Below, one piece after another: positions 34,620 to 46,848 of a DNA stretch of 64,000 nucleotides. Within the stretch, counting starts at the first letter, position 1. The number at the start of each line of letters is the position of its first letter. The notes under the pieces are model-generated. The model was not told where the DNA came from. It saw nothing but the letters and a program-made list of their open reading frames with translations, and ran no database searches. The DNA lies in NCBI GenBank assembly GCA_004352715.1, contig SCFE01000004.1:305765-369764 (forward strand). Reading direction: 5' to 3'. Origin of the DNA: Hofstenia miamia (lineage: Eukaryota > Xenacoelomorpha > Acoela). A program made the position numbers and the translations under genes.

Positions 34620-35300
34620 GGGTAAATATGCAACCTGGCCTACTACTGTGTTGCAGCTATCACAAGTATATTTATAAACGATTGATGTAACTAATCATTC
34701 TAGGATTCGATCTTTGTTGCTAAATATATCATTTGTTTACAATTATGTAAAAACAGATTTTAGATGATATTAAGAATAAATTGTTTGCCTTCAATGTATG
34801 GAAACCTCCAGTATAAAAAATCTTTACAGTAGTTTGTCTTTCTTTGCTTAATATCCATTTCACAACTTGAAATTATACATTTAGATGTTATTTCTCTCAA
34901 CATTTTATTTTGATAGCCATTCTGCCTGAATGTTGAAAATACATCTAAGCTCTTTGTGAATAGTTGAAAATTCGATGATATTTTTTCACTTAAACATATT
35001 ATTGTATTGGTCTTAAATAGGTAGTGAATGGTATCTATAGACAGAATTGTGTTTGATTTATAATGTATATTTTTGATGTAAAATAGCTCTCACAATTTTT
35101 AAAAGTTGATGAAATTTTCTTTTTCCTTTTCCATCATAAACTTGATATTTTCTGCAAAAATGATGGTCTCTGTTAATCAAAATAGCGAATATGTCGATTA
35201 CATAGCAAAATCTTGGTATTGTAGATTTATTACAATTTGAATGTTGACAATACTTCTTGTTTCAATGTGTTAATTTGTAAATTGTCATTAAGATTTTCTT
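34620..35300 (-). mobile_element. Penelope-like element fragment (linker plus GIY-YIG start), minus strand
   Basis: Minus-strand frames give 'REITSKCIISS' and 'CKDFLYWRFPYIEGKQFILN', the conserved linker after the RT of Penelope-like elements. 'IVYKYTCDSCNTVVGQV', the start of the C-terminal GIY-YIG endonuclease (Cys-rich 'YKxxCxxC' box), follows near 34625-34680. Several stops and shifts. The RT and most of the nuclease are missing. Confidence 0.55.
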
Positions 35301-37140
35301 TTATTAATAGATTCTGAAACAAGCCTTCAGCTTCAACTATTGCATTTCATTACTACTTAGCCAGCTCACTTTAAGTAATACAATTTTGATGATTTTAAAT
35401 TTCTTCAAATATCGAAAAAAACTGTTTTTTGGTATAGGTAATTGAAATAAACTGATTTAAGAATGAATTTAAAATACTTCCTTTTTACCTTGATCTTAAA
35501 CAGCCTGGTGATTTTTAAAAAATTTCCATGATCCTTTGGCCCTGCGACCTCTGACTTTGCGCATGCGATGCCTAAATGGGTTTGGAATATCTTTACACAT
35601 ATTAAGAAGCAGTCAAAATTCTTTGTTGCCTCAAGGGGCTCAAAACCTTCTAAATACATTAACACTAATTTAAATCTTTTTGAAAAATTACGATGGCTCT
35701 TTGTCATGCTAACTGACAAACAAAACAATGATTCCAACGAGCTTGCAAGCTTCTTAAACGCATTTTAAGCAGTACTTTCTCTTGTGATTCTTCTATACAA
35801 ATTCGCAACAGGCAACTCCACCTAATCTCAAAGGCCCTCACATCGATCCTGAATGCACCATCACACACCTTATACAAATTACTTCTGAAATCATTGAAAC
35901 AAAAACCAAGACGCTGAACATTGACATACCCCATTAGTCAACAAGCAAATCAATTCACTCCACTTTCAACCAGATATCACAATAAATGACTCATCATGGT
36001 GGTAAATCTGCTTAATAAAATTTTTTGTTTTTGTAAATTATACTTTTTAAGAATATATTTCTTTCTTTCTTTCTCTCTTTCTTCAAGTGAAAATACAGTA
36101 AACATGTACAATTTTATCTATTTTAGGTTGATTTAATGTTAATAACATTCCAATCATAAGGGTACTATTTTTATTTCCTTGGGCTTTGCTAGGATTTGTT
36201 GCTTTATATAGGTTTTTCTTCATTGTTTCTGCTCTTAAATAATAATACTGAATTAATTTCAAACATTAATTTGTATTTGTATTTGTTTATGGAATTTGTC
36301 GAGTTTTTCTTAATCACAATTTTCAATGTTCATTGTGATTCTCCCACTGCACTTTAATATTTAGATAGCTACTATTTTCTCATTTTGCTAATGCCTTGCG
36401 GCAATTTGTCCAGAGCCAGATTGAGGAAAGCGTTATATAACCGATTCATTTCTTAATGAATTTATTGTAATGATAAATCCTTTCATGGTAAGAGGTGGAA
36501 TGAGGATTTCAGAGATGAACCGTTGATGACTTCTGCTTAATAGGTAGGCGTACCAGACCAAATTATGAAACTGTCAACACCTTTGACTTTTATCCGATTC
36601 GATTTGTATGCTTAATGCCATATATTATTTATAATTCTTACAGATGTCGCTATATGATTGTACATACATTTTGCATTTCTTATTAGATGTTTATTTAAAA
36701 ATATGTATATCTAAGAATAGCATGTGAAGTTAAGATCGTATGATATATACACGAGTATAATTTCAAGTTTTGATTTCTATTTTTTTATAATATGCACAAG
36801 ATCCTAAACTATCTAATTCGAGCCAAAACCATGGTATTTATGCTATAATAAAACACCAATTATTGATATAAAACTTTACTTAAATTAACTCGGACAGAGT
36901 TTAACAAATATCTATTGCTTAGAAAAACATTGAGATAGATTTATTCGATCGAAAATAGGGGTTCCTCGACCTCTTGCATTGCTCAAAATGCAATTATGTA
37001 TACAGATTAACATTGTACGTGGAAATATGTCCAAGAGTAAGTAAATGTTCGACCATAAATATTATTCAAAAATATTAATTTTTATTGTTGTAGAAACAAA
37101 AGGTAGATTTCTACTACAATTACAATTTGATAATCAAGCA
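35301..37140. other. Mostly non-coding; possible coding remnant at about 35530-35760
   Basis: A plus-strand frame reads 'FGPATSDFAHAMPKWVWNIF' and then 'SNELASFLNAF' and stop. An adjacent frame continues with 'IRNRQLHLISKALTSILNAP'. This looks like old coding sequence with a shift near 35765, but I do not recognise the family. A (CTTT)n run lies at 36061-36090. I see nothing else from 35940 to 37140. Confidence 0.3.
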
Positions 37141-37498
37141 ATAATTCTCTTCTACAATGTCCTGAGACAATTTTCCCAGTGTTGCTATTATAAACATTTG
37201 CTCTATTATAACGCCTCATTTGTTCTATCCTTTCTCTCTAATCATTTCTACTTGTGTATTTCCAAAAACTTGGAAAACTGGTAATATCACTCCCATCTAA
37301 AAATCCGGTGCCAAAGATGATGTAAGCAATTATCGTCCAATTAGCATTCTATCTCGCATTTCTTTGTTATTTGAGAAGTTACTTTTCGATTTTATTTATC
37401 CTATGGTGCTGCCAATGTTGTCTAAATGCCAACATGGTTTTGTTAAACGATCGTCTACTGTCACAAACCTTATTACTTACCATGACAGTGATTACAAG

Positions 37499-37841
37499 CC
37501 CAATAAATAAAAAGGTTAAAAAAAGGTGTCTTATAACACGTCTTAAAATGGTTTAGAAGACGTTTAGAAGACTGCTAGAAAACGTTTAGAAATGGCATTT
37601 ATGTCAGGTGTAGAAGACGTCTTTAAGACGTTTAGAAATGGTTTAGAAGATGTTTAGAAGACGTTTAGAAAACGTCTAGAAGACGTTTAGAAGAGGTTTT
37701 ATAACATCATTTGTTGGACACTAGATGGCATTCAGCAACGCTTAGAAATGGTGTTCTACAAGACGTTTAGAAAACGTACCTTAAGACGTCTTACAATGTG
37801 CTATACCATTATAAGACGGGTATATTTATTGTTTATTGGGA
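37499..37841. mobile_element. MITE built of 11-bp units, copy 2 (inverted relative to copy 1)
   Basis: The inverted termini are CCCAATAAATAAA on the left and, reverse complemented, CCCAATAAACAATAAA on the right. The interior carries GACGTTTAGAA units (reverse complement of TTCTAAACGTC) and the shared word 'ACACTAGATGGCATTCAGCA'. It is inserted in the LINE between 'HDSDYK' and 'DFHNNKSS'. Removing 37499-37839 with one 'AG' gives a continuous frame, so the target duplication may be just AG. It is shorter than copy 1 because it has fewer tandem units. Confidence 0.8.
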
Positions 37842-38496
37842 GGATTTTCACAATAATAAGAGTTCATGTGCTATCTATTTTGACCTTAGCAAGGCTTTCA
37901 ATAGAGTTAATCACTCTTTGCTCCTACTCAAGCTCAGAAAGATTGGTTTTGATGATGAACTAATAGAGTTATTGGATAGCTATTTAACTGACAGATTGCA
38001 ATTTGTAAATGTTAAGGGTACATTATCAGATCCTAATCTGGTTTTTAGGGTGTTCTTAGGCCCACTATTGCTTTTAATTTTTTAAAAACGACTTACCGGA
38101 TTGTTGCTGCAACTCCAATTGTTGGTTGTTCGCTGATGATACAAAAACTCAGTTGCTTAATGTTGATTGTGATTCAATCCAAAGTGATATCAACAATCTT
38201 GTGGAATGGGCCGTTAAATGGAATATGTCATTTAATATACGGAAGAGTGAAGCTATTATGTTTTCCAGTGTTACAGTGTTAAACCTGTTTTATTTATTGG
38301 TGATAACCTAATAAGTTTCAAAAACTCGGTAAAGAATCTTGGCGTTTACATAAGGAGTGATCTCTGTCCTGGAAGCACCACATTATCTTAAAACTTGAAA
38401 AACCACTTAAGTCCTTTCAATATCTCCGCCATAATGTACCTTTCATTTCACTGCTTGCTTCTAAATGTCGCTTTTACAACAAATGTGTTCTATTAA

Positions 38497-39024
38497 TCCA
38501 GGGGAACCCCTGGGGTCATATATGACCCCACCATTTTAGAGCATCGCTGTGGTTTATCTATTGTGAGACAGAAAATATCGTTTCTGCAGCCCAAAGTCCC
38601 ACATATTACCCGTAATACTGCGGAGGTTTGGTGCCAAGATTGTGCAACACATTTACATAATTGCATCACAAAGATGGCGGATTTTGTGAATGAGCATATT
38701 GTTGTCAAGTCGTGGTTTTTAAATTGATTATGCGCCTTTTATAGTAGAGTTAGAAAAATTTGAAAGTATTACAATAAATGTTTTTTGCCTCGTAAGTATT
38801 TAAAAGCTGTTTTTGTTTGATGTTTACTATAAGTAAGTTTACTATATGTAATGAACTACCAACCATAAGGCCCATCGGGTCATATATGACCCAAGGCCAA
38901 ATTTGTAACAAATTAGCCAAAAATTGCAACACTCACATTTTTACAATTATCTGATCAATTGTAACTGTGTGTGACCAAAAAAATATATTTTTAACTACTG
39001 CTTGACGTTTTGGGACCCCCAGGG
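38497..39024. mobile_element. piggyBac-like MITE with TTAA target duplication
   Basis: TTAA flanks both ends (38493-38496 and 39025-39028). The ends form an imperfect inverted repeat: TCCAGGGGAACCCCTGGGG on the left and CCCTGGGGGTCCC (reverse complement) on the right. 'GGGTCATATATGACCC' occurs near the left end and again near 38877. Removing the element and one TTAA restores the LINE reading frame across the site ('KCVLLNILYASQA'), which confirms the boundaries. TTAA specificity and clean insertion are piggyBac traits. There is no transposase frame. Confidence 0.88.
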
Positions 39025-39577
39025 TTAAACATATTATATGCATCCCAAGCTTGTTGGCCTACTCACTCCATGTTACGAAAGATGGAAATTTTTCACAATC
39101 GTGGTTTGAAATAGATAACTGGAAATTATGATGGCAGTTATAACGAACGAATGTCAATTTCAGTATTCTTGCCTATTTCCTTTATGCTACAATACAAAGG
39201 TACTTTAACAAATTTTGCGAAAAATCTCATCAATGTCAACATTTTTTACTATATCGATTACAGTCCAGCTTTATCTGGTTTATGATCAGAAAACGTTTTA
39301 TTGTTTAAATTAAAGCTGTATAAAAATCAATATCTTTTGTTAACTTCTTCACGAGGATTATCCCAATTTTAAACTTTTTATTAGTTAACTCTGACATTGA
39401 CATTTTTCAACTCCTACAACATTTAAGTTTAAACTACGTTCGTATTTTGTTAACTGTTTACCGCATTTCTGCATTGGCAACCCCTGTATTTGGTATTTGT
39501 GCGGCACATGCTCAACCTGTCGCATTAGTTTTTTGTTTTTTTATACCTATTGATGGTAAATAAAGTCATTTAGTGTA

Positions 39578-39578
<1 letters not shown>

Positions 39579-39613
<35 letters not shown>
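39579..39613. repeat. (TA)n microsatellite
   Basis: An uninterrupted TA run shortly after the LINE. Similar runs occur at 41119-41151, 46803-46858, 47410-47449, 50628-50650 and 52580-52630. Confidence 0.95.
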
Positions 39614-39617
<4 letters not shown>

Positions 39618-39918
39618 GTAAACAATCATCACCTATCTTAGCAAGGATTTACACACGGCTATGCAGAAAGAAAATTGTATTCTAATGCATATTACATTGC
39701 ACAGCACATCCTTGCAAATATCTTAATTGATATATCCTTTTCGTATAAATTGCTGTAGTTGAGTATGACTCAAAACAGCCTGTTCTACGCTCAAAATACA
39801 AGTCCAGTGAATATCCAGCCCATTCTTAATTGTGGTAAATATTAATTAGTTTAAATAGAACGGATTTGGCATTGATTATGTCTACTAAATATCAAGTTAG
39901 TTAAGAGAAATTGTACAA

Positions 39919-39920
<2 letters not shown>

Positions 39921-39952
<32 letters not shown>

Positions 39953-40065
39953 NNNNNNNNNNNNNNNNNNNNNNNNNNNNNNNNNNNNNNNNNNNNNNNN
40001 NNNNNNNNNNNNNNNNNNNNNNNNNNNNNNNNNNNNNNNNNNNNNNNNNNNNNNNNNNNNNNNNN

Positions 40066-40096
<31 letters not shown>
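39921..40096. repeat. (AT)n microsatellite containing a 113-N gap
   Basis: AT runs flank Ns at 39953-40065. The gap is probably an unresolved longer AT array. Confidence 0.95.
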
Positions 40097-40098
<2 letters not shown>

Positions 40099-40576
40099 TA
40101 TCTCATGACTGTTTCATGGGGCATTCAATAATTGCGCAATTTTTGGGAATCATAGTCACAGATGTTTGACTAAGAACAATAACATTCATTTGTAGAATCC
40201 TCAACCTTCCTTAACGACTTTTTAAATTACAACTCTCATATCTCTGGAACAAAGATCATGTTAACAAATTGTTTCAGATTCATGTGGTTATGATAGTGTA
40301 CTTTATATGTACATGTAAATAGTGTATTAATCAATGCCTGAAAAAATTTGATATTCATGGTCATACAGCAGATCCTTTATCTCACAGAGATAAATTGTCA
40401 CAGATAATGACTTAACACTGATTACAGAACAGGTGGACATTTTCGTTTGTATATAGAATAACATGATATTATGAATATATTTAGGAATTTATCAGTTACA
40501 TGTAAAAAATACTTTATAAAAATTCGCATTGGAAAATGTCATTATTGTGTCTTTTGAAGACTGAATATTTATAATT

Positions 40577-40798
40577 ATGATACCAAAAACGGTACATGTA
40601 TACAATTCTAATGATATGCAGCCATACATTTATAATGCCAATGAAACGGTTTTTGTAATCGACGACATTAACAAATACACCTATATTTCGATTTCACAAT
40701 ATCGAGCTCAAAAGGCGTTCAGCAATGATTCTTTTGTGCACATGACACAATGTGAACATATCTGGCCAAAATTCAATGAAATAATGGACTTCATTTGA
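40577..40798 (+). CDS. Unrecognised small ORF of 73 codons
   Basis: ATG to TGA, beginning 'MIPKTVHVYNSNDMQPYIYN' and ending 'HIWPKFNEIMDFI'. Its composition is mixed and protein-like (Trp, Cys, His and charged residues spread along it), unlike the Lys/Asn/Ile bias of random AT-rich frames here. There are no obvious splice sites, neighbours or family match. It may be a real small gene, an exon or a transposon remnant. Confidence 0.25.
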   Translation: MIPKTVHVYNSNDMQPYIYNANETVFVIDDINKYTYISISQYRAQKAFSNDSFVHMTQCEHIWPKFNEIMDFI

Positions 40799-41154
40799 AT
40801 ACCGTAATTAAGTGATTAAATCCGTTGTAAATATGACAACATTTCTTCTTTCATTAAATGCAATGAGAAGATCAATTTTAGAATTAGTGTAGATGGTCCC
40901 CCAAATTTGGTTCGTATAGTCCCACTTTCTCTAAAAATTGGCCCGGTCGGACCCACTGTGTACGTAGCTGTAAAAAATTTTCCCAAAGCAATTTGTAGCT
41001 CTGTTACCTTGTCCTGCAATTAACATGCATTCTCTGAGACAAATAATCAATATATTCCCAAAATCAGGAAAAATATAAAAAATAAAAAATGCCTGAAAAA
41101 CAGCAAAATATTAATTTATATATATATGTATATATATAAAATATATATATAAAA

Positions 41155-41455
41155 TTAAACGTGGTAAAATAATATTTTACAAAATTCATCTAATAAAAAT
41201 ACGAAAGTTCATTATTAATTTGATTGTTCATAAAATTTTGATTTCTATTTAGATGTTCCTTAATTACTATTGATGTTGAACTATTATTTTAAAATTACTT
41301 TCTATTGCTTTATGTTGATGTTGATATAGTCTCTGTTTGCATTTGGCATTTTAGATGTTCATTAATATGGACTCCTAAATGTCTTGAAGTTTGTCCAATG
41401 CATGAAGTATTACATCTATCACAGCTGTATTTATAGACTACAGACGACATATTGG
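41155..41455 (-). mobile_element. Penelope-like element, 3' end with GIY-YIG endonuclease
   Basis: Minus strand: 'SVVYKYSCDRCNTSCIGQTS' and 'RHLGVHINEHLKCQMQTE'. This is the Cys-box and GIY-YIG-like nuclease core (here CIG) followed by the Arg/His and Glu-His pair of Penelope-like elements, then stop near 41333. The 3' untranslated part (41155-41330) has a diverged second copy at 42960-43395. There the same sequence is split by a MITE, so this copy serves as the empty site. Confidence 0.7.
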
Positions 41456-41655
41456 AGTAGCATCTTTATATATAATAACATACTATTGTATGGCAAACAG
41501 TTATTTCTTGTGTCTACTATTACAAAATTATGTGTAAACTCTTCATCATCCACTTGAAAATTTATCTGCTCAATCTGCCCCTTGATTGTGATGTAGTCTC
41601 CTAAAGCATTGATCAACCTGATGTTCATGTTCTTGATTCTGTCTCTCATTACAAC
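41456..41655 (-). pseudogene. Possible LTR-retrotransposon aspartic-protease remnant
   Basis: Minus-strand frame 'MNIRLINALGDYITIKGQIE', then 'FQVDDEEFTHNFVIVDTRNN' and 'CLPYNS'. The pattern of beta strands ending in 'FVIVDT..NCL' is that of the C-terminal half of retroviral-type proteases in Ty3-like pol genes. The active-site D-[ST]-G is not seen. It abuts the Penelope-like 3' part. A plus-strand frame at 41956-42225 contains 'KQIELPEFSGAP', which recalls LTR-element gag proteins, but orientation differs, so I do not join them. Confidence 0.35.
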
Positions 41656-42959
41656 ACTTTAGGGGTACTTCGAATTCTTGAAATATCAAATGTACGGCGA
41701 CTTTCCAGCAATGCTGATGGTAACAGCAATGGTACACTGACAATGAAAAGAAAAAAAATTTTCAGATTAAACAGGGCTTTTTATAGAAAATTCTTGAGGT
41801 TTGGACACTAACTCAACAAAAAAAACAATGGTAGACATGGGCAAAAAAATACAGGCGGCAAAAAATAACAATACAGCACAACTAAACTACTAAAAACTTG
41901 AACATTTTCAAACGTTAAACATCGACAAAACAAATGAGGTTAATGTCGAAAATGGATGACTCTCCTGAACATTCTCCTGCAGGAATACAGTCTTTATCAC
42001 AACTGGAGTTACATCTCCAAACACCACTTACACCTAAAAAATGTTATCCAGCAGGACTGGAAGCTCATAAATGGTTTTCGTAAAGGTGGAACATCTAGCC
42101 CAGCCCCACCTAAACAGATAGAACTCCCTGAATTCTCAGGGGCCCCAATTGTACATGTTGACTTAGCTTTAAATAATGCAATGCATACAAAAGACATCAA
42201 TGGTTGTAATTTAGTACTTAACTAAATTATGCAAATGGCTAGTACTGATGTATTTTAGGTAACCACGACTTCAACTCTTTCAATTCTTACTCCATATCAA
42301 CAACTATGTGGCCTCCGGTTGACGTCAAACAATTACTCGACATAACAGTTAATGCGTAATAAGAGTTTAATAATGTTTTCGATAGTGTTACTGCTTCATT
42401 TAGAATGTATTAATTTCTATTTCACCTCACCTTTGCAGTTGCCAATACCTCACCTCACAAACACAAACCCTAATTGCCTTTTTAGTTTCTCTATCCTCAA
42501 TCAGCTTTTCGCTATTTACATGTTACGAAATCACATAACATTTCGATTATTTATTTCTAATTATAGCTGTATCCCTAGTTTCTCAAGGTCACATAAAAGG
42601 TTAATGCTCCTCATACTTTTCCAATAATTCAATTTATGCAAATTCACAAATCATAACTGCCGTTCAAATATTTAATTTCCTGCACTTTTTTACAATTGGT
42701 CTAACAGCAATAATAATAATTTCGTAACTACAATTTGTTAAATTATTAAATTTACTTAACTAAAACCAAACCCAAAAGAAATGGGCACTGCACTAAATAG
42801 AAGCTTGGCAAATAGCCAGATTCTCTAATATTCAAAAATCATCGAAGGCTGTTCAGAATTTTACTAATATTACACCAAATTGTAGTTATATTTAAAACAA
42901 AATAAAAATAGAATGTAAGTTTAACAATGTGTTTCGCAACTTAACGTTGCCTCCTCCGG

Positions 42960-43394
42960 TTAAAATTAAATACGGTAAATATCATATTTTACAAAATTTA
43001 TCTAAGGGAAGTGATCCAAATTCAATACGTAAACAAGTGAAAATGCAACCGTAAACAACCATTCTAGCTTCAAATGTCTGCATATGCTTAATAAATTTAT
43101 TTGCATAGATATATTTGAAGAAATGTGCAGAACCTAAATGTGTCAAAGTTATTTGTAATAACATTTGCCTTTAACGTAAACTTCATCTTTAGCGAATTTA
43201 TTTGAGTGTAAGTTAACGATTTGGTTTACAGTCATGTTAACGTAAAACATCATTTGTTAACGGTGTTGTTAACGTATTGAATTTGGATCATTATTAATTT
43301 GATTGGTCATTAAAGTTTGATTTCTATTGAGATTTATTATTGATTCTGCTATATTTGAATTTTGATGTTGAAATATTATTTTAAGATTACTTAT

Positions 43395-43395
<1 letters not shown>
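42960..43395 (-). mobile_element. Second Penelope-like 3' end, interrupted by a MITE
   Basis: The left part (42960-43013) matches 41155-41205 ('ACAAAATTTATCTAA' versus 'ACAAAATTCATCTAA'). The right part (43289-43395) matches 41208-41310 ('CATTATTAATTTGATTG', 'TTTGATTTCTATT', 'TTGATGTTGAA'). The two parts are separated by the MITE at 43014-43288. No coding part remains. Confidence 0.7.
43014..43288. mobile_element. Complete MITE with ATCCAAATTCAATACGT inverted ends
   Basis: The left end, ATCCAAATTCAATACGT, and the right end, ACGTATTGAATTTGGAT, are perfect inverted repeats. The 275-bp interior contains repeated GTTAAC words. It is inserted in a Penelope-like 3' end whose uninterrupted paralogue is at 41155-41310. 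Truncated relatives are at 14277 and 14600. There is no coding capacity; the superfamily is not clear because the target duplication is not obvious. Confidence 0.85.
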
Positions 43396-43401
<6 letters not shown>

Positions 43402-43434
<33 letters not shown>

Positions 43435-43695
43435 TTTTATATATATATNNNNNNNNNNNNNNNNNNNNNNNNNNNNNNNNNNNNNNNNNNNNNNNNNNNN
43501 NNNNNNNNNNNNNNNNNNNNNNNNNNNNNNNNNNNNNNNNNNNNNNNNNNNNNNNNNNNNNNNNNNNNNNNNNNNNNNNNNNNNNNNNNNNNNNNNNNNN
43601 NNNNNNNNNTATATATATATATATATATATATATTCTAAAAGGAAAACACATTGAACGTTTCGATTATATTATATAATCATCAGCATCAGCAAAT

Positions 43696-43731
<36 letters not shown>

Positions 43732-43733
43732 GG
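43402..43733. repeat. (AT)n microsatellites with a 161-N gap
   Basis: AT runs at 43402-43448 and 43610-43634 flank Ns at 43449-43609, and another run lies at 43701-43732. They stand directly upstream of the PLAC8-like gene's first exon. Confidence 0.95.
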
Positions 43734-43907
43734 ACATTTGCAGAATGTAAGTATCACTAATGGTGATGAATGATGAGGTTTCTAATTTATCTTCTATTTT
43801 AACTATCTTGATTTCTACCTGCTAACGCCCGTCGTGATTGCGTGATCACCCACTGTGTTAATCTTGATAATAAACGTCTAAATTTGGCGCGCTATTATTA
43901 GAGCAAA

Positions 43908-43920
43908 ATGTCAGCTATTG
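43908..43920 (+). CDS. PLAC8-like gene, exon 1 (MSAI plus one base)
   Basis: A 13-nt coding exon, ATGTCAGCTATTG, with a strong donor GTAAGT. The ATG follows AGCAAA, and the upstream 50 bp is GC-richer ('GGCGCGC') than the surroundings. It is short but fixed by the phase of exon 2. Confidence 0.6.
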
Positions 43921-46800
43921 GTAAGTGCATTTTTATTTAAATATATAGATACTTAAACTTAAATTACTTTGTTATGTTTTCCTGAATATTAGATGCAGAA
44001 TTATTGTTTCATTTCTAAACTTTTCAGGAATAACGGTATAATATCCAAAAAAGATTTCTACATAAATGCAGAATAGTTTGAAGAAATAATAGCTTCTTAA
44101 ATACCATGTTAAAACATGGTAGGTTATTGAAATTGGTTCAGTAACAATTTAAAACTAGTGTACCTGTTGTATGCTATCCCTAAATTTATATAAGTTTATA
44201 TGAAAGTATTCAGCATTACTAAATTCATTATATGTTTTGGGAAGGGCCTTGCAATAAGACATTCTATTGTTAATATGATATACTGCAATATATTTATTGA
44301 CGCAAGATTTAATCGCAATAATATTACACAAGCAAACTCTAAGTTCTACTCTTGGGTTTCCAAACTCGGAAACATGTGCAATTATTTATTGATTAGCAAG
44401 GATTAACAAAAAGTTCTAAAATTTTGTAACTAATTTCAAACTTAATCGGCATTAAGTTCACAAATTTCCACGTGTGCATATGATCACTATTAGTTTGTAA
44501 TGTTAAGGAAAATTTGCTGCATGCATTCTTTTGACGATGTCCTCAAATCTCAAATTTTATTGAAATACATTAAATATTGGTTCTAGCATTTAAAAATATT
44601 GGAATTCCATAAAATGCATTCTTATCTTAACAAATGTAATTTTATTGTATATTTTAATTGTTAATTTCACACTAAAAGTAATAACAAGTTTTTTGCAAAA
44701 CTGTCGGTACTAAAATTTTCTACATTTTCCAAATTTTAGATATATACTCGTATTTTGGTATATAATTTACTATATGAATGAATTACAACGATTATTCATT
44801 AAGATATGTATAAATAGTTTTCAATTTTCGGCAAAGCATCCAAAATTGAAGTTGATTAGACTCAAAGAATGTTACAAGTCCAATTCATTTCATAGTAATT
44901 TTTGGCTTACACTAGTCTTTGCATTATTGTCTCATGATAGAATTCTTGCTCTCAACCATGACACTCTTAGAAATATCATATTTATAAGCATTGGAAGTAT
45001 CAAAATAGTAATTAAATGCTTATTTCAATTTTCATAGTTAAGAATTGTTCAGTGATATCTTCCCCTCTTCTTGTAACAAAAAATATTGTTATAAGTTAAA
45101 CGAATTGGAAATGACATTATAGATTTATAAGTAGAGGCTTCCTCCCCTTTAAACTTTTGCTTACAATGTAAGTAGAAAATCATAAATTTTCTCAGATACT
45201 TTACTATTAAAACTACTAAAAAAAAGTTGTTAGGTTTTGTATATATGGTTTTAAAGAGCTATTTATGAAAATCATACAGATATTCTCTCTCTCTTCCAAA
45301 AAGTGTGACCTAAAGGTTTGACCTCAAAGAATGTTGTAAAATTTTAACTTTATTTTGACCTTGAAATTTTTAAAATATGTATGCATATGCATTAAAACAA
45401 TTAAACTTTTAACTATTTAGACGAAATTGACCTTTCTTTCAATTTTGAACTTTTGGCTTAAAGATGATGTAGAAAGTATAGTAGATTCCAAATGAAATAA
45501 TATTTAACAATATTTTCTAAATATAGTTTTTCTATTAGTTATTAAATAAACTTATTGGAATTTTTTAAAATGTCAATGTTTATTAAATCAAATGCTCATA
45601 CACTATGTCTATAAAATATGATAAATGATGGTGAAATTTAGGTCAAATGCATGTGGCAATCGCAATTTAATAATGTGATTTCTAATATTTAACTAAAGAA
45701 ATGCAAAATGGCAAGCTGCAATTAAAATGTTATGTATAATATCATGAACTGTGCTGCCATATACCATCAATGAATTTTAAAATGATATATTTGGAAACTT
45801 TCGAAACAAATTTTTGAGATTAACCAATAATTCGTATTTGTTTGTTTTCTAAGTATTTTGTTTAGTGAACATATTAAAAAAGGAAACAATGTAAACTTTA
45901 GTATCTGTTTGCAATTTGCTGAAGTTGTTTACTAATGATTTGCAAAGCATTTAGAAGTTGATATCTTATCAAAATGTTGGCTTCTAGATCAAACCCTTTT
46001 GTATGACAAGTTTTTACATAATCAATTGTTATAGATATAAGATATGACATTATGGATAAACTAATTAATTCCTTTAAATCCAGTATAAATTCACAATATG
46101 TGGAAATACGGTTGTGGTGCACCACTATGATAATGTTGCCATCCAAAATAGCCATTAAGTTTATGATGCCAAGACACAGCGGAAGATCGATTGTATCGAA
46201 TTTTGAAATAATTTTGAATCTGATAAATCTTAGCAACAACGTTCATTTGGCACAGTTTATATGCACAAGACTTCTCTGTATTTTAGATCAAAATGCTTAA
46301 ATTTTGTTAAAATTATATTATATACATGTAATATTTATTTTAGTTAATAAAACTTGCATATTTACATTTAAAAAAATCAAAAAATAATTTTGAAAATTTT
46401 ATATACATTTTTACATTAACAATTCCCAATTCATCCCTTAGAGGGCGAACTGAGCTCTAAATTAAATTTTGCCCAATGAGGCCTTATTTACCACAAAAAA
46501 AAGTGATCGAAAGAATTTTAAAAATGTATCTTAACTTTTGTGATAAAATTGTTCGTGACAGTGCATGCAAAGGGGAGAGAGGTACGGTGTAATATCTCTT
46601 CCTTTAGTTTTTTTGTTTTCACCATTGACAGTTTCTTGGGGCATAAACCAGATTTTGATAACTCAATTTGATAATGACTGAGATGTCTCGTGGTGAGCCG
46701 TAAGGTTTGGAACTAACACACATATTTTAAAAATTGTATTTATATGAAATTTTCGTGATTACTTATTTTGTAAGTAAGTTCTATTATTAAATCAAGTCAC

Positions 46801-46848
<48 letters not shown>

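Larger units (their letters stand above)
37150..39260 (+). mobile_element. CR1/Jockey-type LINE with two nested MITEs
   Basis: Reverse-transcriptase segments appear in order on the plus strand: 'VFPKTWKTGNITPI' and 'SNYRPISILSRISLLFEKLL' (37255-37390), 'CAIYFDLSKAFNRVNHSLLL' (about 37870, first catalytic Asp box), 'LGPLLLLIF' (about 38060), 'FADDTKTQL' (38126, catalytic FADD box), 'VKNLGVYI' (38333) and 'SFQYLRHNVPFISLLASKCR' (38415). After an insertion, 'ILYASQAW' and 'MLRKMEIFHNRGLK' follow (39030-39110). The order and spacing are those of non-LTR RTs. The frame is broken by stops and shifts, and MITEs lie at 37499-37841 and 38497-39024. Removing each rejoins the frame. Confidence 0.85.

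Noticed and set aside
39851-40124. Frames encoding Ile-Tyr repeats around 39.9 kb and 43.4-43.7 kb
   Set aside because: These are translations of (AT)n microsatellites and Ns, not genes.
41956-42225. Plus-strand frame with 'KQIELPEFSGAP' as an LTR-element gag gene
   Set aside because: The similarity is a single short motif and the neighbouring protease-like remnant is on the opposite strand, so a gag-pol unit is not supported.
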